Shown here piece by piece: positions 53,375-64,000 of a DNA stretch of 64,000 nucleotides (positions are counted from its first letter, which is position 1; each line of letters starts with the position of its first letter). Source of the stretch: Lytechinus variegatus (Eukaryota > Echinodermata > Echinoidea > Temnopleuroida > Toxopneustidae); assembly GCF_018143015.1 (NCBI RefSeq), contig NC_054743.1:25915934-25979933 (forward strand), given 5' to 3'. A model generated the notes under the pieces. It was not told where the DNA came from and did not search any database. It was given only the letters and a program-made list of their open reading frames with translations. The position numbers and the translations under genes are program-made.

Positions 53375-55489
53375 AGTCACTAAAAAAAAAGAGTATGTCA
53401 ATGTGAGCCACCCATGCATTTACAATAAAGATACTCTTTTGGTATTACTGAAAGGAAATTTTCTGTTGTTGAGTTAAATTTATTTTTATATATATGTAAA
53501 AAAAATTAAGCTTTGTGCATCGTGTTAAGATAATTATGTAACTTGTGAATTCGATATTTTTAGTGAAATATAAAAATATAAAGCAATTATGTTATAACTT
53601 CAATATAAATGTATTGCTTACATTCTTGTTCAAAATACAACAGTGCTCTGATTAACTCGATTCCCTTGTCTTGTCTGTACAAAGTTATGAACATGCTTGC
53701 AAGAATGAAGCATTTTTGTTGAAACGTATTATTTGAGTCTTTTGAAAATTATGGAAACCATTTGTACAAGTTTGTTCTATTGACTTTTTAATCAAGCGAT
53801 CAAATGTAACCTGAATTTCAACATTTTCTTTTGATTCTTTGCATTGCAAAGTTTTCATGCATCATTTGGAAAGTGTTCATGCGCATGAATGCTAATGTGA
53901 AATTTTCCTCTTTCTTTCAATCTTGTTATACTTGATTTGATGAGCTAAGTTTCATAAGGTACCACCTCTTGCGCAAACTACTAGTGTATGCAAGCACACA
54001 TTGTCCTAGATTTGGAAAGACTTGAGAATTGTGATTTTTCACGTCCTTTGTTTCAATAGTGGACGATGGACAAGACATAGTGCATTGCCTATCAATGATA
54101 TCACTACCTCGGAGTCCACTGTGTTAATGTACAAATCTAAACTCTGTCAGTAACTAAGTTTCTGTTGAATGTAGATGTAGTACCTTGTGCAACAAAGCTC
54201 TTATTTTTTTCTATAAAGAACATTCAATATCTTTGTCTTCTCTCCATAAATGCCTTCTATTTATTTTAAATGTAAATAAACTGAAAGCGAAATTCTGCTT
54301 TCATGAAAATGAGACTTGAATTGCCGGTTCAGTTTTGTGATCTGTGTTTCATGCTTCAATGCACGCCAAAGTAGACTTGTATGATACAGATTCTAAGACC
54401 CGATCTTTCCACGAATTGCAATTAATCCAATCCAATCTCATTATAGAAAGCCTGCAGCACTCGCCTTTTTTCTAGAAATTCTTTTTAAAGTGTTTTCTAA
54501 ATGTAAACAATCAGCCATGGTAATTGTTGATTTGATAAGTCAGTACTCCCGTCTTCCTCTTTGTTCATAAAGGGAAGGTACATACCCCCTCTTTGGTAAA
54601 GAATCATGAATTACTTTCCATATTTGAGATTGATTGCATCATTTGCAACTGTTTGAAAGACCAGTAGTAGAATCCATGATTTGTTTTCTATATCCATTAC
54701 AATGACCATACAAAAATAAAGGTTAATATTTCTTTTAAAGTTTTATTATTTGAAACAAATTTCTGAGGCATCCTCTGATGTATTTGCTTGGTTTATTGAA
54801 ACTATTCAAAGCAAGAACTACAGTTGATTTAGTTTTAAGAGCCTAAATTAATAAAAAAAATCAACACTTTGTTTAACATGATATTACGTGTAGACACATA
54901 GACTGTGATTTGGGAACTGTATTCATAAAATATGCATACGCTACATACATGTACAAAAATCTTTAGCCTGATTTTGCACATGAGAAGCTTAGCTCAAAGG
55001 GCACTCCTTTGTCATGGACTTTTTTACTATAATACAATGTCAGAATAAAATCAACTCCCCAAATTCAAAATATCTTAAAATCGCAGAGATACATGTAATA
55101 TTGTCCACAAACCTGTACCAGATGCACTACAAAAATTGGATTTATCAGTCAATTATATGCGATTTTATTTTATGAATTCTAAGTTTATATCGATTTGAAT
55201 TATGATAATAAACATCCTTTGTTGAAGCACCAGAGAATGGAAAAGAACAGGTAACTAGTCATTGGTAAAATCATGCATTAATTACGAACAGTTTTATGAA
55301 TCACTGCCCTAGTTTGCTAGAATGTCTGGTTACCATATCGTACCCCATAAAATCGTTGATTACGATCACAGGTTTGTTGTATACTTTGTAAATGCATCAT
55401 GAACCAATCAAATAATTCCCCAAAATAAAAACATAAAAATACTGTGTTTAGCAGTACATTACAAACTCTTTGCTATGATTAACAGGATA
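53375..55489. other. Non-coding stretch
   Basis: AT-rich intergenic sequence between XPO4 and TMEM242. I see no exon, RNA gene or element end that I can support. Confidence 0.45.
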
Positions 55490-55630
55490 CAGTTGTACTC
55501 AAAAGTTTGTTGACCCTGCCACAAAAGGTACTCCTTCATGCCGAGTGTTGAATGTAGACAGCAACACTACAATGTGGTTGGGGTTCACCAAGAAGATATC
55601 TCCTTGGGTTCCCTAAATTTTGAGCACCAC
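55490..55630 (+). mobile_element. Short TA-flanked MITE, Tc1/mariner-like ends
   Basis: 141 bp. CAGTTGTACTCAAAAGTTT on the left and the complement of taaattttgagcaccac on the right, flanked by TA at 55488 and 55631. The ends match the terminal word TGCTCAAAAGTTAGTGAACC of the 18174-19662 element, so they share a family. Confidence 0.7.
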
Positions 55631-56195
55631 TACGTATCTGCCGACCTTTGGACTTTGTGAAACTCTTGACCTGAACCTCGCCACCTAGATAATTTTTATT
55701 CATAGAGTTGTCACAATTTTTGTCATTACTTGGTAAAGAAAAAAAAAGAGCAAATATTTTTAAGCACTAGATCATACCAATCCTCTAATTTACCACCTCA
55801 GCCAGAAAATGTGTTTCTTACCAAACTGGTATACATCTGTTATCTAACCAGATTATTGAAGTCATTGATAATCACTAACTAGTCAAATAAATTGCATCCA
55901 TCTTTATTCTCTCTATCCCATCCATTTTTAGTTGTCTGTTGGATATTCCTAACTGGACTCCTTGATCATTTGATTAAATAGACAAAGATCATTCACCAGA
56001 ATCTCGTCTCAATGAATGACATCCGTCTATACAGTAATTAGCACTCTTCTAGGAGACTAGTCAATGCCCATCAAAGGACCAAATCCAGGTCACAGACTGG
56101 TACAAACTTGCCAAAAGTCGAGGCATAGGTCTCTTCATTATATGTTGTATAAACTCCTGTCATAAGGCAGTTATGAGTTACCAAAAGAATAGGTC
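55631..56195. other. Non-coding stretch, probable TMEM242 3' flank
   Basis: The 3' UTR of TMEM242 (minus strand) should lie here. On the minus strand no sharp AATAAA stands out close to the stop, so the UTR end is not placed. Confidence 0.35.
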
Positions 56196-59100
56196 TCAGT
56201 CTATATCATTTTTCGTCCTCTCATCCTTAAAGATTTCTGCTTTGAATCTTGCAATGATGACCTCCTCTGGTTCAGTCTCGTTTCGTCTGATAGCAGGGGC
56301 CACTGATTGGAATTTCACCTTGAATTCTTCTACCTGGAAGTGAAATAAAAATATGAAATTCAACAATAAAAGATAAATGAAGTTCACAACAAGACAGGAT
56401 TTAAACGAACAGTCTTATTTAAAGGAGAGAGTCAGAACCACAATACCCTGACGTAGGGAAACAATGGCATGTTCAATTATTTTTGTTCCTGGCTTCAGAT
56501 CACAATCAATGTAAGCAGTTGATTTATCTGGAATTTATACTGAAATTTGATTAGGAAACACAGGATATTAGCAAAGAAAGTAGAGAAAATGACAGAAGAG
56601 CAGTAAATGAAAGAAAGACAAGTGGGAGGGGAAAGACAGATTATGGGGTGCATTTTACTTGAAGGATCAAAGATGTACATAATGAATATTATTATTAATG
56701 TGACAGTAATATAACAAAAATAAAAGAGAAAGAAATTATAGAAAAGGGTATTAATTCAAGAGAAAAGGGAGAAAGGAGGAAGAAAGAGAGAAAGATAAAG
56801 AAGGAAACCAAGAATTTAAACAAGTCCTTTTTTTCAAGAAAGGGAGGGGAAAAATGAAAAAAAAAATAAGCAGCAATGTTTTTGTTGAACACTTACATTT
56901 TTAACTCCCAAGGCTTTGCAAACCAAGAAGGTAAGAGACCCAACCCCAACGATGGCCCAGAGGGTTCCCCACCGTAGGGCTCTCATCCCTAATGCTGCCC
57001 CACTCTCATGGAGCTCAACAGATGGATCAGGTATCAGTCCCTATTCAAAAACAATGATGAGACATTAAAGGTCAAGTCCACCTCAGAAAAATGTTGATTT
57101 GAATCAATAGAGAAAAATCAGACAAGCACAATGCTGAAAATTTCATCAAAATCAGATGTAATTAGAAATTATGACATTTCAAAGTTTCGCTTGTTTTTAA
57201 CAAGATAGTTATATGAACAAGCCAGTTACATCCAAATGAGAGAGTCAATGTCACTCACTCACTATTCTTTTGTTTTTTATTGTTTGAATTATACAATATT
57301 TAAATTTTTACGAATTTGACGATTAGGACCTCCTTGCCTGAAGCACAAAATGTTGAAATAATGGAATTCCACGTATTCAGGGAGGAATGAAACTTCATTT
57401 CACATGACAATGACAAGAAAATAAAAATATTTCATATTTCAAATAATATAATACAAAAAAAATAGTGAGTGATGTCATCAGTTCCTCATTTGCATACCGA
57501 CCGAGATGTGCATATAACTGTGAAATGAAGCGAAACTTTAAAATGCCATAACTTTCTTATTTTACATCCGAATTTGATGAAATTTTCACTGTTATGCTTG
57601 TTGGATTTTTCTCCTTTTATTAAGATCAACTTTTTGGTGGGGTGGGCTCGTCCTGTTATAATTAGACCTGTAGCCAGATGATGTCACTGGTCAGTCTACA
57701 GCAAGGAAGAAATAACACAGGGGCTTGGGGCCATTCTGCCCCTAAAAGATCCCTAGGGGCCGTTTCATAAAGTTGTTTGTAAGTTAGGAATGACTTTAAT
57801 ATCTACTGATTTTTCTTGTGGTATTAAAATGATATTCCCCATTAAATGTTCACCGGTGATTATTCAGCGTGTCAGAAAGGCTCACCAGTCATTCTTATAG
57901 TTGCTCTTAACTTACAAACAGCTTTATGAAAACACCCCCTGGAAATTAAAAAAAGAGCCCCGGAAATCCCTATTCACTGCAAGGACAAAAGGGTTTATTT
58001 TCAATTCGTCTAATGCCAATTCATCCAATTGTCAACTCGTCTACCATCATTTGGTCTACCATTAGTTCATCTACTCACTGCATGGTCAAATTTAGTCTAA
58101 TGCCATTCCGTCTAATAACCAGTTGGTCTAATAGCCAATTAGTCCATATACCATTTGGTAAAACTTTGCAAAATAATAAAAGAAACAACAATAATTGATG
58201 ATGATGATGTTAATACAAACAATAATAATATTAAACAATTAACACAAAATTCATCAAAAACAATAAAAGAAACTTAACTTGAAGTCCAATCAGAAGAGCC
58301 CATTTTGGACTAACATTTTCATTTATTTGTTCAGATTATATACACAAAACTTCCTCCAATTACATAGATCTAGATTCACAGACTATTCTTAGGATTACCT
58401 TGGAAAATGATCCAGGATGTCTTCTCTTGGCCTTGGCTAAAGTCATTCCAAACCCGGCAAATATAGCCATTCCACTGACTCCAGCCAGGAAACCAATTTC
58501 TGGGAAGATAAGACAAGAGGTTTTGAATATGAAGTTACATGTCAGAATCTGATGTTGCCAATCAAAACTCTTTCTTGGAAATGATGTAAGATGTCAATGG
58601 GCTGTATGCCAGTAGCATCATTAAGCCAAGAGAGGAATGCCAAGTGCTGGTGTCCTCATGCTCTCTTACTTTCTATAGCACCAGTAAGGGCCACTGTCTC
58701 TAAGCGTTCTTACAAAGAATGTGGCCCAAAAAACGTATCTGTCAATTTTTGGGCCAGCACCTCTAACATAAAGGTTAAGTCTATTATATCATCATGGTCT
58801 CTGCCAAAATAATTGGGCCTACTAAAAAAAAATAGATTCAGAATGCTGACCGTCGACTGTTGACTTGTCTCTAGTCATGCTACTTTTAGTAAACACAAGT
58901 CTTCATAAAATTATATTAAACAATAACATTAGATTTTAATATATCTTAAATGTTTGACCTAACTTTATCCACTGCAGTGGATCACCCACTCCACAGCCAC
59001 GATGCAACGGGAGCTAGCTGGAGTGGGGAAAATAAGTAATTTTGGTCACAAAAATGATCATCATCATCATCATCTGGTACGGGATGAAGGCGCAAGCCTG

Positions 59101-60603
59101 TAATTCCCGGTCGCTTCTTGTAAGATTGGTCACTGGAAACTACTACTTCATGAGCTTGCGTGAGGAGTCATGGAAGCTCAAAGTGCTTATTTTGCCAAAA
59201 TATATCAATATTTCTTTTAAATTTGTCTGTTGATGGCATTTGTATTAGGTTTTCAGGAAGACTATTCCAGTCATTAATTACTCTTCTACTAAAAGATTTA
59301 TTTCTCACATCCAGTTTGCTATGGGATTTCAATAATTTCATGGAGTGACCTCTTGTAGAGTTACTACCAGACTTGGAGAAGAAATGGTCTGGAGAGATGT
59401 TGACCAATCCATACAAAATCTGGTATTTGATATGATATTTAATGATTGTTTAAAAGTGTTTTCTCAATACAGCATTGGCATACCATAGTCCTACCTGTAG
59501 ATTCTCCACAGGCAGGATGGTAGCAGTGAACAAGTGGGTGAGTGAAGCCAACGGAGTTCAGCTGAACAACCAACATAACACTACAGAGACCGTAACCCAG
59601 GGAACTCCCGCCCGCGTAGCAGACGGGAGCCCAGGAGCTTACTGTGTAATTGACCATACTCGCGGGACAAGGGTAGATTATGGTAAAAATATCTAGCAAG
59701 ATAAATTATGAAAACAGAAATTATGCACTTACCACGATTATATGGATGATGGTCTAACGAGTGGCAGTTTTTCTGACATCTGGGCACAGACTGAAACCTC
59801 AAAAAACGAAAAGTTCTCTCCTTCTACCCCCGTCTCGATCTCGATTGGCCATTTTTGTTATGAATTGTAACAAAATGGCCGATCGAAATGGGGGTAGAAG
59901 GAGAGAACTTTTCGTTTTCTGAGGTTCCAGTCTGTGCCCAGATGTCAGGAAAACTGCCACTCATTAGACCTTCATCCATATATTATAATCGTGGTAAGTG
60001 CATAATTTCTGTTTTCATAATTTATCTTGCTAGATATTTTGACCATAATCTACCCTTGTCCCTTGAGTATGGGTAAATACACGGTGAGCTCCTGGGCGCC
60101 GGCCCGCTATGCGGGCCAGCGCTCCCTGGGTTACAGAGACCGAAGCTCTTGGACTTGGTCTAGATCTAGTTGTCCCTCTCTGGAGTCTCTGCTCTGTCCT
60201 CCGACTCCCTGATCTTGGCAAATATGAAATAGGGCTTCATGAAACTTTTAAGTGAAACGGTTAGCGGACAAGTATAGTAGCTCACTATCTCCAATTTAGT
60301 CAAGAAGTTAGACTTATGAGTGACGCGGTGTTGATAAACGGTTCCCTTGATAAACAGGCCCCTTACCCTGTCTTAGGGCCTACAGAAAATTCAAGCTGTG
60401 GGACTGAGTAAATTCAAATTTCTAGTTAATGAACCAAGTAGTAGGCCCTAGTAAGAAAAACTACGAACGAATTATATTTCTTAATGAATAAACAACTCAC
60501 TTTGAATTTTTGTGTTTTTTGATTGATCAGACTGGCAATTCGTGTCCATTTTGAGGGACATATTATTAGGTGATTCATTCGATGATTCCATGGGAGCGGC
60601 CAT
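56196..60603 (-). CDS. TMEM242: TMEM242, four exons, complete
   Basis: Small two-span mitochondrial inner-membrane protein; in human it works with TMEM70 in assembling the ATP synthase c-ring and helps complex I assembly. Exons on the minus strand: 60501-60603 (start ATG at 60603), 58399-58499, 56897-57040, 56196-56333. Phases fit (34 codons plus 1 nt; 2 nt plus 33 codons; 48; 45 plus stop), giving 161 residues against 141 in human. Exon 2 carries the first membrane span (GFLAGVSGMAIFAGFG, then LAKAKRR; human LAKKK). Exon 3 carries the second (ALRWGTLWAIVGVGSLTFLV, then KALGV, as in human ALGWGSLYAWCGVGV...KALGV). The acidic tail EEFKVKFQSVAP matches human NDFRSKMQSIFP. All borders are GT/AG. 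The N-terminus is unlike human, as is usual for it. Confidence 0.93.
57065..57650 (+). mobile_element. Hairpin MITE, AGGTCAAGTCCACC ends, in TMEM242 intron 3
   Basis: Left TTAA-AGGTCAAGTCCACCTCAG, right complement ggtggggtgggctcgtcct. Arms of about 120 bp pair and contain aaatttcatcaaaatcagat and its complement atccgaatttgatgaaattt. This phrase is shared with the MITEs at 9018 and 30595, although their outer ends differ. It lies in the TMEM242 intron between exons 58399-58499 and 56897-57040. Confidence 0.65.
57755..57940 (+). mobile_element. Short MITE, AGGGGCCGTTTCATAAAG ends
   Basis: 186 bp. AGGGGCCGTTTCATAAAGTT and complement of aacagctttatgaaaacaccccct; inward gtttgtaagtta pairs with taacttacaaac. 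A relative of the GTTTCAT MITEs. A half copy with tgttccagaaagctgtttgtaa appears at about 35718. Confidence 0.65.
58005..58165 (+). repeat. Degenerate GTCTAATNNCCATT repeat
   Basis: About ten loosely spaced units of the pattern (a/t)ttcgtctaatgccaa, ttggtctaatagccaatt and variants, 12-16 bp apart, in a TMEM242 intron. There is no exact period, so it looks like an old minisatellite. The open frame across it is incidental. Confidence 0.65.
59057..59416 (-). mobile_element. 3' tail of a non-LTR retrotransposon (LINE)
   Basis: On the minus strand the frame 59416-59168 reads as the conserved C-terminal tail after a LINE reverse transcriptase: a RGHSMKLLK segment, then FSRRVINDWNSLPENLI, then FKRNIDIFW. 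It resembles the FSxRVVNxWNxLPxxVV...FKxRLDxxW signature of many CR1/Jockey-type elements. The 3' UTR that follows ends in an ATGATGATGATGATC tract near 59057, a microsatellite tail typical of such LINEs. The reverse transcriptase itself is absent, so this is a 5'-truncated dead copy in TMEM242 intron 1. Confidence 0.8.
59590..60146. repeat. Long near-palindrome in TMEM242 intron 1
   Basis: Two arms of about 270 bp meet around 59857-59862 with almost no loop (ggccatttttgttat / gtaacaaaatggcc). Paired phrases run outward through ctctccttctaccccc, ctgtgcccaga, ataattatcttgctagata-type sequence and ctaccctTGTCCC to the ccaggagct...cccaggg words at the outer ends. Each arm ends its inner part with a donor-like cgtggtaagtg. 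Phrases from the outer ends (gaacaaccaacataa, agagaccg) recur near 59560 and 61400, so it is probably a mobile inverted-repeat element. Confidence 0.7.
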
Positions 60604-61554
60604 CTTGATTCTGGTCAATCAAATTTCTTTTAATTTTGCAAAGAAAAGAGACAAGCTCATATTGAATAAATTATTTAAAAATATTTTTTTCAATATGAAA
60701 TATATTATAATTTGCTTTAATGATAAAATCATTAATTTAAAATATTGTTTATTAAGGATAATTTTTTTCGAAATCTTATTTGCAAAACCGGCCATAACCC
60801 TTTGATGACTCGCGATCGGATGAGAGATCGAGAGAGAGCAAGAGAGAAGCAAAGCCAAGCCAAGGGTTGAGTTCATTTTATCCTCGTAGGGTGAATTATT
60901 TTGGAAAGGTATTGTATGATAATCTACAATGTTTTTTTAGGTTTGAAGTTTATGTTTGATTACTGTGGAGTTGTAGTATTCCGTACAAAAGCCCAACAAG
61001 AGCAAGACAAATTAATAAAAGTGTAAAACTTATGTTTGCAAACAGCTCTGTCTCCAGAAAGAATGTCCGTCACTTGTCAGGGAAACTGTTCGGGCAGTGT
61101 GTTGTCGCAACGGGACTTACCCGGCCGGCCCGTTGCACCGCGACGGTCAGGTCTCCGAGCCGTGCCTGGCCCAGTGGCAGTGAACTGCGCTGCTTTTGTC
61201 TTGCTGAATTTTAATACTGAATCTGGGATGAAGTAGGGTCTAGTCTAATTTTACATTTAACTTTTAAGAAACGGCAATGTCAGTCATGATTGATCAGACA
61301 GCTGGAGCTGGCAGCCGTCTGCTTCGAGGAATTTTTTAACATTTTTTTTAAATTTCTCGTATTTATAATATCCATATTGCCTGGTGAGTCGAGCCAACAA
61401 ACGGAGTTTAGCGGAACAACCAACATAATAAGAGACCGAAGCTTTTGTTCTAGATTGATCAGTACTAGTCTCTCCAATATCAGTTGTTTAGTTACATCCT
61501 GATCCTTGGCCTTTATGGCCTTGTTTATGATTAAGTGGTAACTTAGAATTTCCA
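60604..61554. promoter_or_regulatory. Divergent intergenic region and likely shared promoter zone
   Basis: Sequence upstream of both TMEM242 (left) and the ZDHHC gene (right). It contains AT-rich DNA to about 60780, then a GC-rich, CpG-rich island at about 61040-61200 with inverted phrase gcaacggg...cccgttgc. The island could be a promoter or non-coding first exon, or an element; I cannot tell which. A repeat-related phrase, ggaacaaccaacataa, lies near 61412. Confidence 0.35.
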
Positions 61555-62515
61555 TTCTTCAGGTAGAAATTTTCAGCTCACGCTTTGTTGCTCGCATTAT
61601 TTGAATGTTGAAATATGTAATGTCATCATTGCTAAATGCAACTGTAAGCAGCAGTCATGACAGCTAGTGATCCATTTTTGATCAGATCAAAACAAGTAAA
61701 ACAATTCTGCTCGCGCTTTGCGCTCGATGTGATTTTTTTTATACACATCTTCAGGATCACATTACATAGCCCAGAATGTTTAAAAATTAAAATACATGAC
61801 AAAATAGCTTGCACTATTCAAGGCTATTGAGATTATTATATTTTCATGTTAAGAATAAAGCTCAGAAGTGACTATTAGGATGACCCCTTCAAAGAAACAA
61901 ACGGAAATCAAATTCAAGCGGTTGATTGGGGAAAATGTGGCTTAAAAAGATTTCTGGTCCCCACCCCCCCCCCCCCCTATTGGCGAAGGCTGGATCTGCC
62001 CCTGCTTAATACATACATGTACAATGTAAAATAATGTTGGATTCTTCAGGTAGAAATGTCAAAATTTTCAGCTCGTGCTGCGTGCTTGCATTATTTGATT
62101 GTTGAAATATATGTCATGGCTAACTGCAAGCAGCAGTGATCCATTTTTTATCAGATCAAAGAATATATGAAAAAGTTTTGCTCGTGCTTTGCGCGCACAA
62201 TATTTTCTTTTATACACATCATCAGGATCAAAAACATAGCCCAGAATGTTCAAAATACATGAAAAAAATAGCTTGTGCTTTGCGCTCGCACTTTTCAAAT
62301 AAGGCTTGTGAGATTATTATATTTCGTATTAAGAATAAAGCTTAGAAGTGACTATTAGGACGTCCATTCAAAGAAACAAACGAAAATCAACTTTGAGCAG
62401 TCGATCAGGGAAAATGTGGCTTTAAAAGATTCCCCCCCCCCCCCCCCCCCCCCGCTGTTGGTGAAGGCTGGATCTGCCCCTGCTTAATACATGTACAATA
62501 ATACATGTTGGATAC
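61555..62515 (+). repeat. Direct tandem duplication, two units of about 487 bp
   Basis: Unit 1 starts at 61555 and unit 2 at 62042, both with ttcttcaggtagaaat. They then share ttttcagctc, gatccattttt, atcagatcaaa, tatacacatc, acatagcccagaatgtt, gaataaagct, agaagtgactattagga, a poly-C run and ggctggatctgcccctgctt. Several cgctttgcgctcg words are inside. The units differ by scattered substitutions and indels. Short minus-strand frames here are incidental. Confidence 0.85.
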
Positions 62516-62942
62516 CAAAAATGTCCACAATTGTACAGCTCTTCTCGTGTTAAAATCTTGCCCATTGAGGTCTTTATGAAGTTATAATGTTCATGTTGCA
62601 CAAAACATTTGTATAGAGCAAGCAGGCCTGTAAATTTTCAGAGTTTTATTTTAGGGAAGGGCCATTTTCCTGCAGGACACATCTAATGTATTGCACTAGT
62701 TGAACATACATGGAAAAAAAGGCACAACACATCCTTCAGACCAATTGTTAACAGGGGCCTTTAGGCCATTTGTGAAAAGTTAAGCCCTGGGTACATGCAC
62801 AGCACTTTTGAATTCCACACCAGTACAATGTTATTTCCAAGACAGTTCAAGTAGTTCGGCGAGTCTTTTTTGCAGTGTTCGAGTGTAATTCTTTATATTG
62901 TTTGTATTATCTCTAAACAGTTCTTGAGAAGGAGAGGGCTTG

Positions 62943-63271
62943 ATGGTCTCACCAGGAACCCTGGCTGCAGCCAACACCCAGACAAGATTACTGGATGATT
63001 CCTCTCCTACCCCCACCAACCAACCCCGAGACACCGACGCTGTGGAAATAAATCTGGAATCGCGTAACAAAGTGGTGCCGAGGAGCACGGATGCGACAAT
63101 GACCTCGCCCACCATGGCGACGACGAATGAGATGCGTAAGAAATGGCAGGTCTTGCCAGGAAGGAACTCATATTTTTGTGATGGTCGAATTCTCATGGCT
63201 AGGCAGAAGGGAATATTCTACCTAACTACATTTCTGATTCTTATGGTCAGCACAATGTTCTTTGCTTTTGA
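62943..63271 (+). CDS. ZDHHC9/14/18-type palmitoyltransferase, first coding exon
   Basis: The ATG at 62943 is preceded by an in-frame stop at 62925. The 109 codons hold a Ser/Thr/Pro-rich N-terminus, then [20 protein letters not shown] and MARQKG, then the first membrane span ([19 protein letters not shown]). This matches the conserved RKWEVFPGRN...C.GRIMMARQ.GVFYLT segment of ZDHHC14, 9 and 18. The exon ends GA/GTAAGT in phase 2, which would complete an Asp as in vertebrate FFAFDCP. The family attaches palmitate to cytosolic cysteines at Golgi/ER membranes through a DHHC domain, which should lie in exons beyond the window. Being beside TMEM242 favours ZDHHC14. Confidence 0.9.
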
Positions 63272-64000
63272 GTAAGTACTATTTTCATTTTGATGAAGGG
63301 TTCCTGTTATTTAGGCCTACTCAGTCAGTATATGTAACCAACAAAGGCATCATAAATGTATGTTTGTCCATCCCAACCTTCAACTTAGCATTTTACTGGG
63401 GCATTTTATGAGGTTTATTAGTCTGCAGGCATTTGGTCTATGTACTTCTCAGATAGCCTCATGTACATGTACCTATTTGGTCAACAATTTGGTCAAATTG
63501 CAAAGTGGTCTACACTACCCTACATGTAGGGCTAATACCTACATGTACTTTGTGTAATTCTTATTTAGTCTTATTTCAAGTTTAAGTTAAAGTTTAATTT
63601 ATTAAAAACCAGACATACATGTACATGTATGAGTACAAATCAATGAACAGATAATACAAAAGGATCATTTGACTAAACGGGTAGAGTTGTAGACCAATCG
63701 GCAATCTGTCCAGGAAATCTCTTTCATTATAAAATATGATTATCAAACAAACAGTTTGAGGGATCAACGTAGAACTTTGAAATGGAATCATGTAAAGACT
63801 GGAGATAATCTGCCAAGAGGTTATTATACTGTAGGTCGAAGGTCGCAAGAAAATACATTCTGAGATATTAAGAAGGTATGTGTGATGGATCATCTTTGAA
63901 CAAACTTTAATCATGTTCATAAAAATGGGGCAATAATGATATGTTCCTCAAATTTTGGGGTATTAATGAGCATGATGATGTAGGTCAAAGTTCGTCAGTG
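63272..64000. other. ZDHHC intron 1 (start)
   Basis: Non-coding, following the donor at 63272. From about 63590 the minus strand has a LINE-3'-UTR-like look (ttttaataaattaaacttt at the end), but no reverse transcriptase motif is present, so I do not call an element. Confidence 0.4.

Noticed and set aside
62068-62345. Open frames on both strands within the 487-bp duplication
   Set aside because: They are not kept open in the sister unit, so there is no sign of coding selection.
63594-63920. 108-codon minus-strand frame
   Set aside because: Very rich in Ile, Leu and Tyr from AT-rich DNA; it looks like a LINE 3' UTR rather than coding sequence.

Overview
The window is AT-rich animal DNA with GT-AG introns, many short inverted-repeat transposons, tRNA-like SINEs, a LINE tail and two Ty3/Gypsy elements. 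One of these is of the Gmr1 type, which has so far been described from deuterostomes. Frequent tacatgtac-type runs and a Mag/SURL-like Gypsy element suggest an invertebrate deuterostome, most likely an echinoderm and perhaps a sea urchin. The species is inference; I could not run a search.

Layout. 1-19 kb: no gene I can name. It holds a 7SL-like SINE (440-626), a young Mag/SURL-like LTR element with identical 153-bp LTRs (2097-7563), several hairpin MITEs, a cluster of a CGTACG-centred 16-mer (11.8-13.7 kb) and a nested stack of palindromic elements (18.17-19.66 kb). 19.8-22.9 kb: a possible two-exon 3' end of an unrecognised minus-strand gene, with three MITEs in its intron. 23-29 kb: repeats and no recognised gene. 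29.0-48.1 kb: the last 13 coding exons of exportin-4 (XPO4) on the plus strand, 753 residues if one missing base in a G run is allowed for. One 8.6-kb XPO4 intron holds a complete Gmr1-like element (38905-45951) in which integrase lies upstream of reverse transcriptase. 48-56 kb: the XPO4 3' UTR, with a decayed tandem copy of the gene's own end, then repeats. 56.2-60.6 kb: TMEM242 in four exons on the minus strand. 62.9-63.3 kb: first coding exon of a ZDHHC9/14/18-type palmitoyltransferase on the plus strand. The TMEM242/ZDHHC pair is divergent, as TMEM242 and ZDHHC14 are in human, so this looks like conserved microsynteny.

The host genes are housekeeping functions with no evident pathway in common: XPO4 is a nuclear transport receptor, TMEM242 a mitochondrial assembly factor, and ZDHHC a Golgi/ER protein acyltransferase. 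The unusual content is in the mobile and repeat layer: the reordered Gypsy element, the possible 7SL-derived SINE, unrelated TTAA-flanked hairpin MITEs that share an internal stem, and the dispersed 16-mer cluster.
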